NCBI GenBank assembly: GCA_030950285.1
Contig: JAUZRR010000018.1
Coordinates: 1-43,920, forward strand
Length of the DNA stretch: 43,920 nucleotides
Direction: 5' to 3'
DNA from: Planctomycetota bacterium
Lineage (GTDB): Bacteria; Planctomycetota; Phycisphaerae; Phycisphaerales; UBA1924
Below, piece by piece: positions 11,462-19,571 of the stretch. Numbering within the stretch: the first letter of the stretch is position 1; every line of letters starts with the position of its first letter. Position numbers and translations under genes: made by a program. The notes beneath the pieces were generated by a model that searched no databases, was not told the origin of the DNA, and worked only from the letters and a program-made list of their open reading frames with translations.

Positions 11462-12232
11462 CTAGTTGGTGTAATCGCCGTCGTCCCAGAGGTCAATCTT
11501 GACGATCTCGTCGGCGGGCACAATCTCGGCGTGGCTGTCAAAGAACAGCCCGACCGCGCCGTCAAGGTGCCGCCGGGGGTCGATGCGCTGGTTGTTGGGG
11601 TTGATGAGGTGCCCCTGCGAGCGGATGTCGTAAAAGAGTGCGATCCCGAAGTCGTCGTCGCCCTGGCGCTGGACGTCGTCCCAGTTCGAGCCGTCCTCGT
11701 CCACCGCGTAATCGGTCAGATAAATCTTCTCGGACGGGCGAAAGACCTCGATCAACCGGTGCGCCTGTTTGAACGCACCCCGCCCGCCCGCGAGCACGCC
11801 GGGTGCGGTAAAGCGCAGCCCGTTGTTGACGTAGTGAATCTCGTGCATGTCGTCGTCGGCTCTTGACGGGCACTTGAAATACTCCGCGTTCTCGTAGCGG
11901 TCGCGGATGGGTTCGTCCCAGTTCGCCCGGTCATCGAGCAACGGCCGCACCGCCCGCGGCCACGAGATCTCGCCGTTGGGCCAGTCGTTGCCCGGCGCGC
12001 CGTCTGCCTCGCGTGGGATAAACCCGTCCCACGAATCCGCGTACATCGCGAGCCCCGCCCCGATCTGTCTCTGGTTGGACAGACACACCGCCTGCCGCCC
12101 CACTGCGCGGGCCCTGCCCAGTGCCGGCAACAGGATGCCAATCAGGAGCGCGATGATCGCGATCACCACCAAGAGCTCGATCAGGGTGAACGCCCGCACA
12201 CCGCGGCCCACGACGAGAGAGATTCGCTGCAT
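11462..12232 (-). CDS. Prepilin-like protein with type IV pilin N-terminal helix
   Basis: This 256-residue protein has the leader [32 protein letters not shown]: a short basic leader, then the [12 protein letters not shown] helix of type II secretion pseudopilins and type IV prepilins. The residue before the cleavage point is Ala, not the usual Gly. The rest resembles the large planctomycete family of 'prepilin-type cleavage/methylation' proteins with a C-terminal H-X9-DG-like region (HLDGAVGLFFDSHAEIV). Its function is unknown; export and assembly by a PilD/T2SS-like system is inferred. There is no ribosome-binding site, but TTGGCG-16-TATGCT ends 6 nt before ATG 12232. The helix is almost identical to that of the protein at 13656-14489. 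Confidence 0.85.
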   Translation of the reverse strand: MQRISLVVGRGVRAFTLIELLVVIAIIALLIGILLPALGRARAVGRQAVCLSNQRQIGAGLAMYADSWDGFIPREADGAPGNDWPNGEISWPRAVRPLLDDRANWDEPIRDRYENAEYFKCPSRADDDMHEIHYVNNGLRFTAPGVLAGGRGAFKQAHRLIEVFRPSEKIYLTDYAVDEDGSNWDDVQRQGDDDFGIALFYDIRSQGHLINPNNQRIDPRRHLDGAVGLFFDSHAEIVPADEIVKIDLWDDGDYTN

Positions 12233-12238
12233 GCACGA

Positions 12239-12266
12239 AGCATACCACACGACCGCCCCTCGCCAA
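12239..12266 (-). promoter_or_regulatory. Candidate leaderless promoter of the prepilin-like gene
   Basis: TTGGCG (12261-12266), 16 bp, TATGCT (12239-12244), then 6 nt to the ATG at 12232. The spacing puts transcription start at or within a base of the start codon. Confidence 0.45.
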
Positions 12267-12359
12267 AGCCTCTTTTGATGGTGCCAGACGCACCTTCCAC
12301 CCACCGGACAAAGCCCGGGCGTAGTTCACGCTATGGATTGAATCCGATCGGGCTGGTGC

Positions 12360-12806
12360 TCAGCCGCCCGCAGCCGCGGTCGGGGGCTCGATTGCCATCT
12401 CCGGCCCCTGGCGGATGTCCATGTCGATCCGCCGGGAGTGGGCCGGGGGGACATCCACCCGGTTCAACAGCCTCCCGAATCGGCTGCCCGCAGGCTGAAG
12501 CCCCCACCGCATCGTGCCGGACAAGTACTTGTCCTTGTTCGATTCGCGGTCGTCGAAGTTCACCGAGAGTTGCTGCCCGACCGGGATATCCATCGAGAAG
12601 ATCACTTCCTGCGTGCGGGTGTCGATCACGCTCACAGTCTTTGCCTCGTACGGCCGGCTCACATAGGTGAACGCGTCCGTCGAGGCGCCCGAGCCGCCCT
12701 CGTCAAAGAATGGACGGTAGACCGACGTCGGGCCGCACGCGCCCAGCGCGAACATGCCGGAGGTCACAAGAAGAACACCGACGGTGCGTGTGAAAGAGGT
12801 GGCCAT
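12360..12806 (-). CDS. Small predicted lipoprotein of unknown function
   Basis: This 148-residue protein starts at ATG 12806, with aggag about 9 nt upstream. The signal peptide ends in a lipobox, LGAC, with Cys24 as the probable lipidated residue. The mature part has no recognised domain. It alternates beta-strand-like stretches (KTVSVIDTRTQEVIFSMDIP, then QQLSVNFDDRE), which suggests a small beta-sandwich, and mentions of a conserved tryptophan-glycine motif (TMRWGLQPAG) are visible. A similar family seems to exist in planctomycetes, but no function can be named. It lies on the same strand 127 bp upstream of the prepilin-like gene and is divergent from ispF. Confidence 0.75.
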   Translation of the reverse strand: MATSFTRTVGVLLVTSGMFALGACGPTSVYRPFFDEGGSGASTDAFTYVSRPYEAKTVSVIDTRTQEVIFSMDIPVGQQLSVNFDDRESNKDKYLSGTMRWGLQPAGSRFGRLLNRVDVPPAHSRRIDMDIRQGPEMAIEPPTAAAGG

Positions 12807-13103
12807 GACCGGGTTGCTCCTGACTGAAATCGGGTCTGTGCGTGGATTCGTTGCTGCGGTTCGTCTCGGCCCTGGTGTCGGGCTCGGGTTCTCGGACGGG
12901 GCGTGCCCCGCTGGTCGCCCTAGTCTACGCCCCGGGAAGGGCTCTGCCGAGGTACGCCCCCGGCCCGAGCCCGGTTCGAGGGCCTGCCAATCGTACATCG
13001 GTAGACTCCGGGCACCCGCTGAAGGCAGACCCGCCGCCCAACGCCGGAAACACCATCCCCCGCACCAGTTTCTCAGCTCAAGACTCCCACCCAAAGCCTG
13101 CCC

Positions 13104-13625
13104 ATGACCAATCCCATCCCCACCTTCCGCATCGGCCACGGCTACGACCTCCACCGGCTCGACGCCCTCGCCCCAGATGGCGACGGCAAGCCCATGGTTA
13201 TCGGCGGGGTCGGGTTCAACTCCACCCCCCACGCCCGCGGCCCCGTCGGCCACTCCGACGCCGACGCCCTGATGCACGCGGTCACCGACGCTTTGCTCGG
13301 CGCGGTCGGCGAGCCGGACATCGGGCAGCTCTTCCCCGACGACGACCCCCGCCACGAATCCCAGGACTCGGCCGTCTTCCTGACCGAAGCCGCCTGGCGC
13401 GTCCGCCAAGCCGGCTACGAGATCGCCAACCTCGACGCGACCGTCGTCCTCGAACAGCCGAGGCTCAAAGACCGCAAACACGAAATCATCGCCAGGCTCG
13501 CGGACATCCTGCACATCGACGAACACCGCGTCAACGTCAAAGGCAAAAGCCACGAAGGCGTCGACGCGGTCGGCCGGGGTGAAGCGATCGAGGCCCACGC
13601 GGTGGTGCTGCTGGTTGGGGTGTGA
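13104..13625 (+). CDS. ispF: 2-C-methyl-D-erythritol 2,4-cyclodiphosphate synthase
   Basis: This 173-residue MECDP synthase carries out the fifth step of the MEP isoprenoid pathway, with release of CMP. Metal ligands are Asp15 and His17 (GHGYDLHRL) and His58 in GHSDADALMHAVTDALLG. DIGQLFPDDDP, the NLDATVVLEQPRLK strand and the C-terminal GRGEAIEAHAVVLL are also present. Short insertions (APDGDGKP, NSTPHA) near the N-terminus make it slightly longer than the usual 157-160 residues. No ribosome-binding site precedes the ATG. No ispD is in the window. It is convergent with the prepilin-like gene 30 bp downstream. Confidence 0.96.
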   Translation: MTNPIPTFRIGHGYDLHRLDALAPDGDGKPMVIGGVGFNSTPHARGPVGHSDADALMHAVTDALLGAVGEPDIGQLFPDDDPRHESQDSAVFLTEAAWRVRQAGYEIANLDATVVLEQPRLKDRKHEIIARLADILHIDEHRVNVKGKSHEGVDAVGRGEAIEAHAVVLLVGV

Positions 13626-13655
13626 GCCGGAGTTCGTTGCCGCTTGCGTCTCTGC

Positions 13656-14489
13656 TTACTTGAATCTCGGGTTGGTCAGCCACCCGTAGGGGCGGCGTCT
13701 CGGCCTGTCATAAATCCGCCAGAAGCTCTTGTACCCGCTCTTGGCGCTTGCAAAGACATCGTTGGCCTCGAAGTCTGCCCGGCCGTTCTGGATTTCCTCA
13801 TCGCCGTCGCTGGGGGCTCGAAACAGTTCGACCCGGCCGTCAACCATCCACACATGCCCGCCCTTGTCGTGCCGCATGGTGACCTGGTCCCGGTTGCCCC
13901 ACAGCCCGTCGCGGTACTGATCGTTGTACCAGTAGGTGCTCTCTTCCCAGAAGATCGGGACGCTGCCGAACATGGTCATCTTGTCGAAGTTTGCTTCCTT
14001 CAGCTGCGGCCCGGGGTTGGACGCCTCGGGCGGGATATAGCCCACCCGGATGTCGGTCCCCAACCGGTAGCCGCTGGTGAAGGACTGCATGCAGTAGTCG
14101 AAGTTGAGTTCAACGCCGTCGAAGACCGCGTCCTGGCTGTTCTTCCCGACGCCCCGCCGCCGGTTGGTCGGGCACTCGCCGATGTCGTGGGCGTTGTCCA
14201 CATACTCGTACAAATAGCCCGGGCGGTCGGTCTTGTCCCACCGGCCGTTGTTGTTGTCGTCGTGGAAGTTCCACTCCAGGTCGTTCCAGATCTGCGTGTC
14301 GTTGTCGTCGGCGTATTGCAGCGTTGCGGTCCCGATCTGCCGCATGTTCGAGAGGCACACCACCTGCTGGCCCGCCGCCCGGGCCTTGCCAAGCGCCGGC
14401 AGCAGGATGCCGATGAGCAGCGCGATAATCGCGATCACCACCAACAGCTCGATCAACGTGAACCCCGAACCCTTCCCGTGCGTGGGCAT
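13656..14489 (-). CDS. Prepilin-like protein with type IV pilin N-terminal helix
   Basis: This 277-residue protein has a textbook leader: MPTHGKGSG^FTLIELLVV, with Gly before the cleavage point, followed by [20 protein letters not shown]. The globular part contains several Asn/Asp-rich stretches ([12 protein letters not shown]) and, near the C-terminus, a [12 protein letters not shown] segment typical of planctomycete prepilin-like families. Its function is unknown; it is probably an exported, membrane-anchored pseudopilin-like protein. A strong ribosome-binding site (aaggagg) precedes ATG 14489, unlike the paralogue at 11462-12232. It is divergent from the hydrolase/ATP-grasp fusion gene. 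Confidence 0.88.
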   Translation of the reverse strand: MPTHGKGSGFTLIELLVVIAIIALLIGILLPALGKARAAGQQVVCLSNMRQIGTATLQYADDNDTQIWNDLEWNFHDDNNNGRWDKTDRPGYLYEYVDNAHDIGECPTNRRRGVGKNSQDAVFDGVELNFDYCMQSFTSGYRLGTDIRVGYIPPEASNPGPQLKEANFDKMTMFGSVPIFWEESTYWYNDQYRDGLWGNRDQVTMRHDKGGHVWMVDGRVELFRAPSDGDEEIQNGRADFEANDVFASAKSGYKSFWRIYDRPRRRPYGWLTNPRFK

Positions 14490-14626
14490 GGCCGCCTCCT
14501 TGGACGCTACGGATGCAACTCTCGCCGGCTTGCGAAAACAAGCCGGGCGCTCTGAACCGAGCCGCGAAAGCCGCAGCCCTTCCCTGGACCCAGCCTACAC
14601 GATCTCGGCGATTCCACAAAGCCCGG

Positions 14627-14632
14627 TAGGAT
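14627..14632 (+). promoter_or_regulatory. Candidate leaderless -10 element of the fusion gene
   Basis: TAGGAT ends 6 nt before ATG 14639, and no ribosome-binding site is present. No clear -35 is seen at 16-18 bp, so this rests on the -10 and its spacing. Confidence 0.3.
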
Positions 14633-14638
14633 CAACCC

Positions 14639-17347
14639 ATGACCGCCCGCGATACACCCAGTGTGCGACTCGCTCCACGACGGCCCCGCCGGGTCGTTGG
14701 CGGCTGGGTCGTCTATCTCGTGCTGCTCGCGCTCTCGCACGCGGTGCAACAGGCAAACGCTCCGGCTCCTGGGGCCCCACCAGAACTGCCGACGCTCGAA
14801 GTCCCGATGACCGACAACCTCGGCACCGTCGCCGCCCGCACCCAGCGCATCGCCTACCGACACTGGAAACCAAACCTCGCCGAATCAACATCGCGCGACC
14901 CGGTCCTCCTCCTCCACGGCTCCCCCGGCGATGGCTCCAACTTCGCCCGCCTGGGTGCCCGGCTCGCGGCTGCGGGCTACGAGGTCTTCGCCCCGGACCT
15001 CCCCGGCTTTGGCGGCTCGACGAAAAAGCAGCGGTCGTACTCGATGCGATCCCACGCGCGCGCGATGCTCGAAACCCTCGACGCCCTCGGCATCGAACAG
15101 GTCCACGTTGCCGGGTGGTCCCAGGGCGGCGGCGTGGCGCTGCGGCTGGCTGCGCTCGCGCCGGGCCGCGTCGCCTCGCTCACGCTCATGGCCTCGATCG
15201 GCGTGCAGGAAGCCGAGGGCTCGGGGAGTTACCTCTTCGAGCACCTCAAATATGGCGTCGGCTATGCCGGACTCGTGCTCGGGGGCGAAGCACTCCCCCA
15301 CTTCGGCGCGCTCGGCAGCCACGCCTTCCGCCGCTCCTTCATACGCAACTTCTGGGACTCCGACCAACGCCCCCTCCGCGAGATCATGGCATCCCTCGAC
15401 ACCCCGACGCTCATCCTCCACGGCCGCGCCGACTTTCTCGCACCACTCCGCGCCGCGACCACAAGCCACGAACTGATCGCCTCGAGCCGACTGATTGTGA
15501 TGGACGCCTCGCACTTTCTCCCGATCGTCCAGGTCGATGAGGTTGCGAGCGACATGGTCGAGTTTCTCGATGCGCGCTCGGCGGGTGTCCCGATGGAGCG
15601 CACGACGATCGAGCGCGCACCGCCGAACACATCGGCGGGTCCCCGGCTCTCCCGTGCTGTCCTGCGCGCCCAGCAGGTCGTGCCCTGGTGGGTGCTGCTG
15701 CTCGCCTGCGGCATGTTCGCGCTTGCGCGCCCCGAGCTGGCCGCCGGGCTGCTCGGCTTTGCGGTCTCGATGGGGTGGATCGACGCGGGGATCGCCTGCG
15801 CCGGGCTGTTTGCCGGTGTCGGCGCGAGGGCGGCATGGATGTGGCGGCACGGACGAACCGGCGCGGGGGTCAGACGCGCACGCCTCGACGAGCCGGCGCT
15901 GGCGTCGTGGCACCACGAGGCAACCCTCGGCCGATTCGGGATGATGCTGCGCGCGCAGCTGCAACCCCGGCGACGGGACAACGCAGCAACCGCGATGGGA
16001 CAGACCCGTCAACTCGGCATCCCCGGCGCACTCGGTATCACGGTCGGGGCCGGGCTCTGGACCGCCGTCGCGTTCGTCGCTGCGATGCTCGGCGCAATCC
16101 TCGGTCAACGGCTCGTCCCCTCAGGGGTCGCGAGCGGGCTGCTGGAAATGCTGGCAGGCGTGGTTGCGGCTGTTTTTGCTGCAAAACTCGGCGTCTTTGC
16201 CGTCACCTGGACCGGCCGACGACGCCTGCTGGCAACCCTCGGCCGGGCGCGAAGACGGGAGTTCTGGCCGCCCGTGTTTTTCTACGCGCCGGTCGTGTTC
16301 CGGCTCGTTCCCGTCGCGATCAGACACCGCGGGCTGCTGACCTTCACCTGCGCCAACCCGGTCATCGGCACAGGCGGCGGCGTCGTCGGCGAGAGCAAGC
16401 ACGAGATTCAGACCAGCCTCGAAAGCCTCGGCGCGAGCGTGATGCGCACCGTGCTGCTCGACGCGGGCGATGTCGAAGCGCGGCTGGCAACGCTCAACAA
16501 CGCGATCGCCGACGGGCGTCTATCTGACGCCTACCCGCTGGTGCTCAAGCCCGACGCCGGGCAACGCGGCTACGGCGTGCGGATCGTCACGAACGAACGC
16601 GACGCCCGCGACTATCTCTCACGCATGACCCGCCCGGTCGTCGCGCAGGAGTACCACCCCGGGCCGATCGAGATCGGGGTGCTCTGGGTGCGCGAGACTG
16701 ACGAACGCAACGCACAGCCCGGCCGGATCGGGAGGGTGTTTTCGGTCACCGCAAAGGCGTTTCCAACCCTCACAGCCGACGGCACACACACGATCGAGCA
16801 GCTCATCTACCGCCACCCCCGCTCCCGCATGCAAGCCGACATGCTGCTCGATCGGCTCGCCGGTCGGCGGCTGGAGATCCCCGAGCGCGGCACCACGGTG
16901 CCGCTCGGCGCCATCGGCAACCACGCGATGGGCGCGATCTTCCGGGACGGCGCCGACCTGCTCAGCCCCGAACTCGAAGCGTGGATCGACAACGCCGCAG
17001 CATCATTTCGCGGTTGCGTGCCCGAAGGGGTCCCGCTGCCCGACAGCGACAACGGGCTGGACTTCGGGCGCTTCGACATCCGCGCGCGCTCAATCGATGA
17101 CCTCGCTGCCGCCCGCGGGCTGGGGATCATCGAGCTCAACGGCACCACCGCCGAGTCAACCAATATCTACGATCCCGACCGCTCGGCCTGGTGGGCCTGG
17201 GGCGTGCTGTTTCGCCAGTGGGAGGTGCTCTTCAAACTCGGCGCGCAGCGGCGGGCACAGGGCGTTCGGCCGATGGGGCTCGGGGAACTGCGAGCCGCGT
17301 GGCGCGACTTTGCCGACGACCGGCCCGACGTGGGGGCCGCCGAGTAG
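14639..17347 (+). CDS. Alpha/beta hydrolase - membrane - ATP-grasp fusion protein
   Basis: This 902-residue protein has three parts. Residues 20-36 are a membrane anchor. Residues 85-315 are an alpha/beta hydrolase with oxyanion motif HGSPG (93-97), nucleophile elbow GWSQGG (Ser161), acid Asp265 (HGRADF) and base His292 (ASHFLP). Residues 346-400 and 460-525 are hydrophobic, with 3-5 likely membrane segments. Then comes EFWPPVFFYAPVVFRLVP and an ATP-grasp-like region from NPVIGTGGGVVGESK (573-587): Lys637 (LKPDAGQRGYGV), QEY at 670-672, and likely Mg ligands Asp813 (GRFDIR), Glu832 and Asn834 (IIELNG). ATP-grasp enzymes ligate carboxylates to amines, thiols or other nucleophiles. The substrate here is unknown; lipid or cell-wall modification at the membrane is only a guess. 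No frameshift separates the parts, so this is one polypeptide. Confidence 0.85.
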   Translation: MTARDTPSVRLAPRRPRRVVGGWVVYLVLLALSHAVQQANAPAPGAPPELPTLEVPMTDNLGTVAARTQRIAYRHWKPNLAESTSRDPVLLLHGSPGDGSNFARLGARLAAAGYEVFAPDLPGFGGSTKKQRSYSMRSHARAMLETLDALGIEQVHVAGWSQGGGVALRLAALAPGRVASLTLMASIGVQEAEGSGSYLFEHLKYGVGYAGLVLGGEALPHFGALGSHAFRRSFIRNFWDSDQRPLREIMASLDTPTLILHGRADFLAPLRAATTSHELIASSRLIVMDASHFLPIVQVDEVASDMVEFLDARSAGVPMERTTIERAPPNTSAGPRLSRAVLRAQQVVPWWVLLLACGMFALARPELAAGLLGFAVSMGWIDAGIACAGLFAGVGARAAWMWRHGRTGAGVRRARLDEPALASWHHEATLGRFGMMLRAQLQPRRRDNAATAMGQTRQLGIPGALGITVGAGLWTAVAFVAAMLGAILGQRLVPSGVASGLLEMLAGVVAAVFAAKLGVFAVTWTGRRRLLATLGRARRREFWPPVFFYAPVVFRLVPVAIRHRGLLTFTCANPVIGTGGGVVGESKHEIQTSLESLGASVMRTVLLDAGDVEARLATLNNAIADGRLSDAYPLVLKPDAGQRGYGVRIVTNERDARDYLSRMTRPVVAQEYHPGPIEIGVLWVRETDERNAQPGRIGRVFSVTAKAFPTLTADGTHTIEQLIYRHPRSRMQADMLLDRLAGRRLEIPERGTTVPLGAIGNHAMGAIFRDGADLLSPELEAWIDNAAASFRGCVPEGVPLPDSDNGLDFGRFDIRARSIDDLAAARGLGIIELNGTTAESTNIYDPDRSAWWAWGVLFRQWEVLFKLGAQRRAQGVRPMGLGELRAAWRDFADDRPDVGAAE

Positions 17348-17392
17348 AGCATCTTGCACGCTCTCGTTTCTGCTTCGGCGTGTCCGTCGTGT

Positions 17393-17412
17393 CCCCACGC
17401 TTGCGCGAGGGG
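17393..17412 (-). repeat. REP-like palindrome, copy E
   Basis: Stem ccccacgc/gcgagggg with one A·A mismatch (17397/17408), loop reading GCAA on the minus strand, followed by gctct. With copy F it forms an inverted pair of about 27 bp per arm, including the flanks. Confidence 0.8.
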
Positions 17413-17447
17413 CTCTACCGCGCGGAAACGACCATACAGAAACAGAG

Positions 17448-17467
17448 CCCCTCGCGCAAGCGAGGGG
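17448..17467 (+). repeat. REP-like palindrome, copy F
   Basis: Perfect stem cccctcgc/gcgagggg with GCAA loop, preceded by agag and followed by aca. The E/F pair could also work as a transcription terminator between the fusion gene and dprA. Confidence 0.85.
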
Positions 17468-17595
17468 ACAACGCCACACCCGAGCCGTGAGCAAGTCCGG
17501 TTGCATCGGACGCGCATCTTGGTACCATGGCATGTGAACAGAAAACGAACAAGGCTCCGCCATGCCGTCGAGCCATGCGCACCCGGGGCCGAGCC

Positions 17596-18789
17596 ATGCC
17601 GACACTGACCGACAACACCCTCTCGCTGCTGCGCCTGACGCTCACCCCCGGGCTCGGGCCGCGGCGGATTGCCAACCTGATCGAAACGTTCGGCTCGGCG
17701 ACCGCTGCCCTCGCGGCCAACCCCAGCGAACTCGAACAGGTCCGACGGATCGGGTCGGTCACCGCGGCGAAGATCGCCCGCGGGCTCCGCGAGAGTTTGC
17801 CTCTGGCCGAGGCCGAACTTGAAAGAGCCGTGGCGGCGGGGGTGTCGCTCGTCGGGCTCGGGGACCCCGACTATCCGCCCCTGCTCGCGCGGATTCCCGA
17901 TCCCCCGGCGGTGCTGTATGTGCTGGGCGAGCTGCGGCCGGAAAGCGACGACCGGTACCCGGTTGCGATCGTGGGGTCACGGGCGTGCACGAGCTACGGG
18001 CTCGAGCAGGCCGAGCGGTTCGGGAGTGTGCTTGCCGGGGCCGGGCTGACGATCGTGTCGGGGGGTGCGCGGGGGATCGATTCGGCCGCCCACCGGGGTG
18101 CGCTCAAAGCCGACGGGCGGACGATCGCGGTGCTCGGGTGCGGGCTGCACCACTGCTACCCGCCGGAGAATCAGCCGCTGTTCGACCAGATTGCCGACGG
18201 GCGCGGGGCGCTGGTCAGCGAACTGCCGATGGACGTGCCGCCCACGCCTGACAACTTCCCAGCACGGAACCGGATCATCTCGGGGCTCTCGCTGGGCACT
18301 GTGGTGATCGAGGCTGCCCGTGGGTCGGGGGCGCTCATTACCGCAAAATCCGCGGTCGAAGACCAGGGGCGGGAGGTTTTCGCGGTGCCCGGGCGGGTGG
18401 ATTCGCCCGCGAGCGAGGGCACGCTCCGGCTGCTGCGCTCGGGTGGCGCAGCGATCGCCATCGGGCCGGGCGACGTGCTCAACGCGCTGGAAACCCCGGC
18501 CCGCCACCACTTCCACGACACCCACGAAGCCCGCTACGCCGACCCGACCGCGAGACCCGACGAGGGGTTGTGGAGCGGAGAAACGGCTACTCAACCTCCT
18601 TCTGGGCAACAGGTTGCGGGCGATCTGCAAACCCGGGTACTCGCGGCGCTGGATGAGGCGCGTACCCCCGATGAGCTGGTCGAGCAGCTCGGGGCCAGCC
18701 CCGGGGAGGTCCGGACGGCGATCACGATGCTGGAGATCCAAGGCACGATCCGCCGGCGCGGCACCCGGCTGGAACGGGCCGGGGCCTAG
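17596..18789 (+). CDS. dprA: DNA-processing protein DprA/Smf
   Basis: This protein of about 397 residues is DprA, which loads RecA onto incoming single-stranded DNA during natural transformation. It has an N-terminal helix-hairpin-helix region (LTPGLGPRRIANLIETFGS), a Rossmann-like core (VAIVGSRACTSYG, IVSGGARGIDSAAHRGAL, FPARNRIISGLS, the RGSGALITAKSA loop) and a C-terminal winged helix (TPDELVEQLGASPGEVRTAI). Start is uncertain: ATG 17596 (MPTLTDN), 17575 and 17527 are in frame and none has a ribosome-binding site. A possible promoter, TTGCAT-16-TACCAT (17501-17528), would favour one of the two later starts. It precedes the lexA transcription unit. Confidence 0.95.
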   Translation: MPTLTDNTLSLLRLTLTPGLGPRRIANLIETFGSATAALAANPSELEQVRRIGSVTAAKIARGLRESLPLAEAELERAVAAGVSLVGLGDPDYPPLLARIPDPPAVLYVLGELRPESDDRYPVAIVGSRACTSYGLEQAERFGSVLAGAGLTIVSGGARGIDSAAHRGALKADGRTIAVLGCGLHHCYPPENQPLFDQIADGRGALVSELPMDVPPTPDNFPARNRIISGLSLGTVVIEAARGSGALITAKSAVEDQGREVFAVPGRVDSPASEGTLRLLRSGGAAIAIGPGDVLNALETPARHHFHDTHEARYADPTARPDEGLWSGETATQPPSGQQVAGDLQTRVLAALDEARTPDELVEQLGASPGEVRTAITMLEIQGTIRRRGTRLERAGA

Positions 18790-18869
18790 GTGCGAATGGT
18801 GCCCGACGGGCAGATGCCACAGATTTGAGGCGGGAGAAACCTCTTTCCCCATATTTTCAAAGAACCCGC

Positions 18870-18898
18870 TTGCCGTTGTGTCCATGATTGGCTATCTT
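18870..18898 (+). promoter_or_regulatory. Candidate promoter of the lexA transcription unit
   Basis: TTGCCG (18870-18875), 17 bp, TATCTT (18893-18898), with an A/T-rich stretch (catattttc) just upstream. It lies in the 179-bp gap after dprA and ahead of the frame-conflicted gene and lexA. Confidence 0.5.
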
Positions 18899-18908
18899 GT
18901 TCCGAACA
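18898..18908 (+). promoter_or_regulatory. TGTTC-C-GAACA palindrome, candidate LexA operator
   Basis: A perfect inverted repeat with a 1-nt centre directly abuts the -10 and covers the expected start site. The arms resemble known SOS boxes built on GAAC/GTTC or TGTTC-N4-GAACA, but the spacer is shorter than in those. Confidence 0.4.
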
Positions 18909-18968
18909 GACGTGAAGTTTTTGTTGGTGCTCGTTCGGGCTGACAGCCGATAGTTTGGGTCACGGACG

Positions 18969-19571
18969 GTGCAGTTTCTCACCCGGAGGGGCGAGATGGG
19001 CAAGACATCGGGCGGAGCCCGCCAGGCAAGCCAACGCAATGCAGCACGACTGCTGCGGCGTGGGCTCATGACTCGGGAGCAGCACGGTGTTTGGCAAGCC
19101 ACGGAAGGCAATCAGACGCGGCTCGAACGCGCATGGATGGAGTGCGATACGCGAACTGGTCCGGCTCGGGCCGGGCGGGGCGTTTGTCGCCGGGTACATC
19201 CCCGACACAACCGGTGCCCTCGACCGCGTGGACCTCGACCCCGAAACCGGATGGCCGGAGCGCTTCGGCGAGAACGCAGGCCTGAAAATCGCAGGCGGAA
19301 AGACAGACTCGGCGGGGGAAGGAATGGTCGGCGCGGTGGCGCGATCGGCCTCGGGACCGACCCACGGCGTGGCGTTGACCGCAGCGCGGATCGGTATCCT
19401 GACGACCGCTGCCCAAGGGCTCGGCCGGCACGCCGAGGTGGTGATGAAGGTACGAAATCTGCTCGACAGCCTGGTGGCGCTCTCGGAGCGGTCACAGGCC
19501 GAAACAGGCACAGCACACAGAGCCCGCGCCGCTACGGCCGAGGCCCGCATGACGGAGGTGAAACAGCATGA
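18969..19571 (+). CDS. Unknown gene upstream of lexA, possibly frameshifted
   Basis: The frame from GTG 18969 runs to a TGA at 19569-19571 that overlaps the lexA start as ATGA, a typical coupled-operon junction. Its first 55 residues look natural (RLLRRGLMTREQHGVWQATE). From about 19130 the +1 frame instead shows the strong G/C third-position preference of the neighbours and a protein-like sequence (GPGGAFVAGYIPDTTGALDR, AARIGILTTAAQGLGRHAEV), while the first frame becomes Arg-rich. The two may be parts of one gene separated by a frameshift or sequencing error near 19140-19170. If so, a second shift would be needed to restore the ATGA stop; otherwise the +1 frame would read 200 bp into lexA. 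No family is recognised. Confidence 0.4.
   Translation: MQFLTRRGEMGKTSGGARQASQRNAARLLRRGLMTREQHGVWQATEGNQTRLERAWMECDTRTGPARAGRGVCRRVHPRHNRCPRPRGPRPRNRMAGALRRERRPENRRRKDRLGGGRNGRRGGAIGLGTDPRRGVDRSADRYPDDRCPRARPARRGGDEGTKSARQPGGALGAVTGRNRHSTQSPRRYGRGPHDGGETA

Noticed and set aside
12360..13598. A single 412-codon minus-strand frame covering the lipoprotein and running antisense through ispF
   Set aside because: Only the last 148 codons after ATG 12806 look like a protein, with a signal peptide and ribosome-binding site; the rest is a shadow of ispF.
18944..18954. The 11-mer cagccgatagt shared with the Rrf2 promoter (22499-22509) as a common regulatory element
   Set aside because: At the lexA unit it has no -35 at proper spacing, and one shared 11-mer in 44 kb may be chance.
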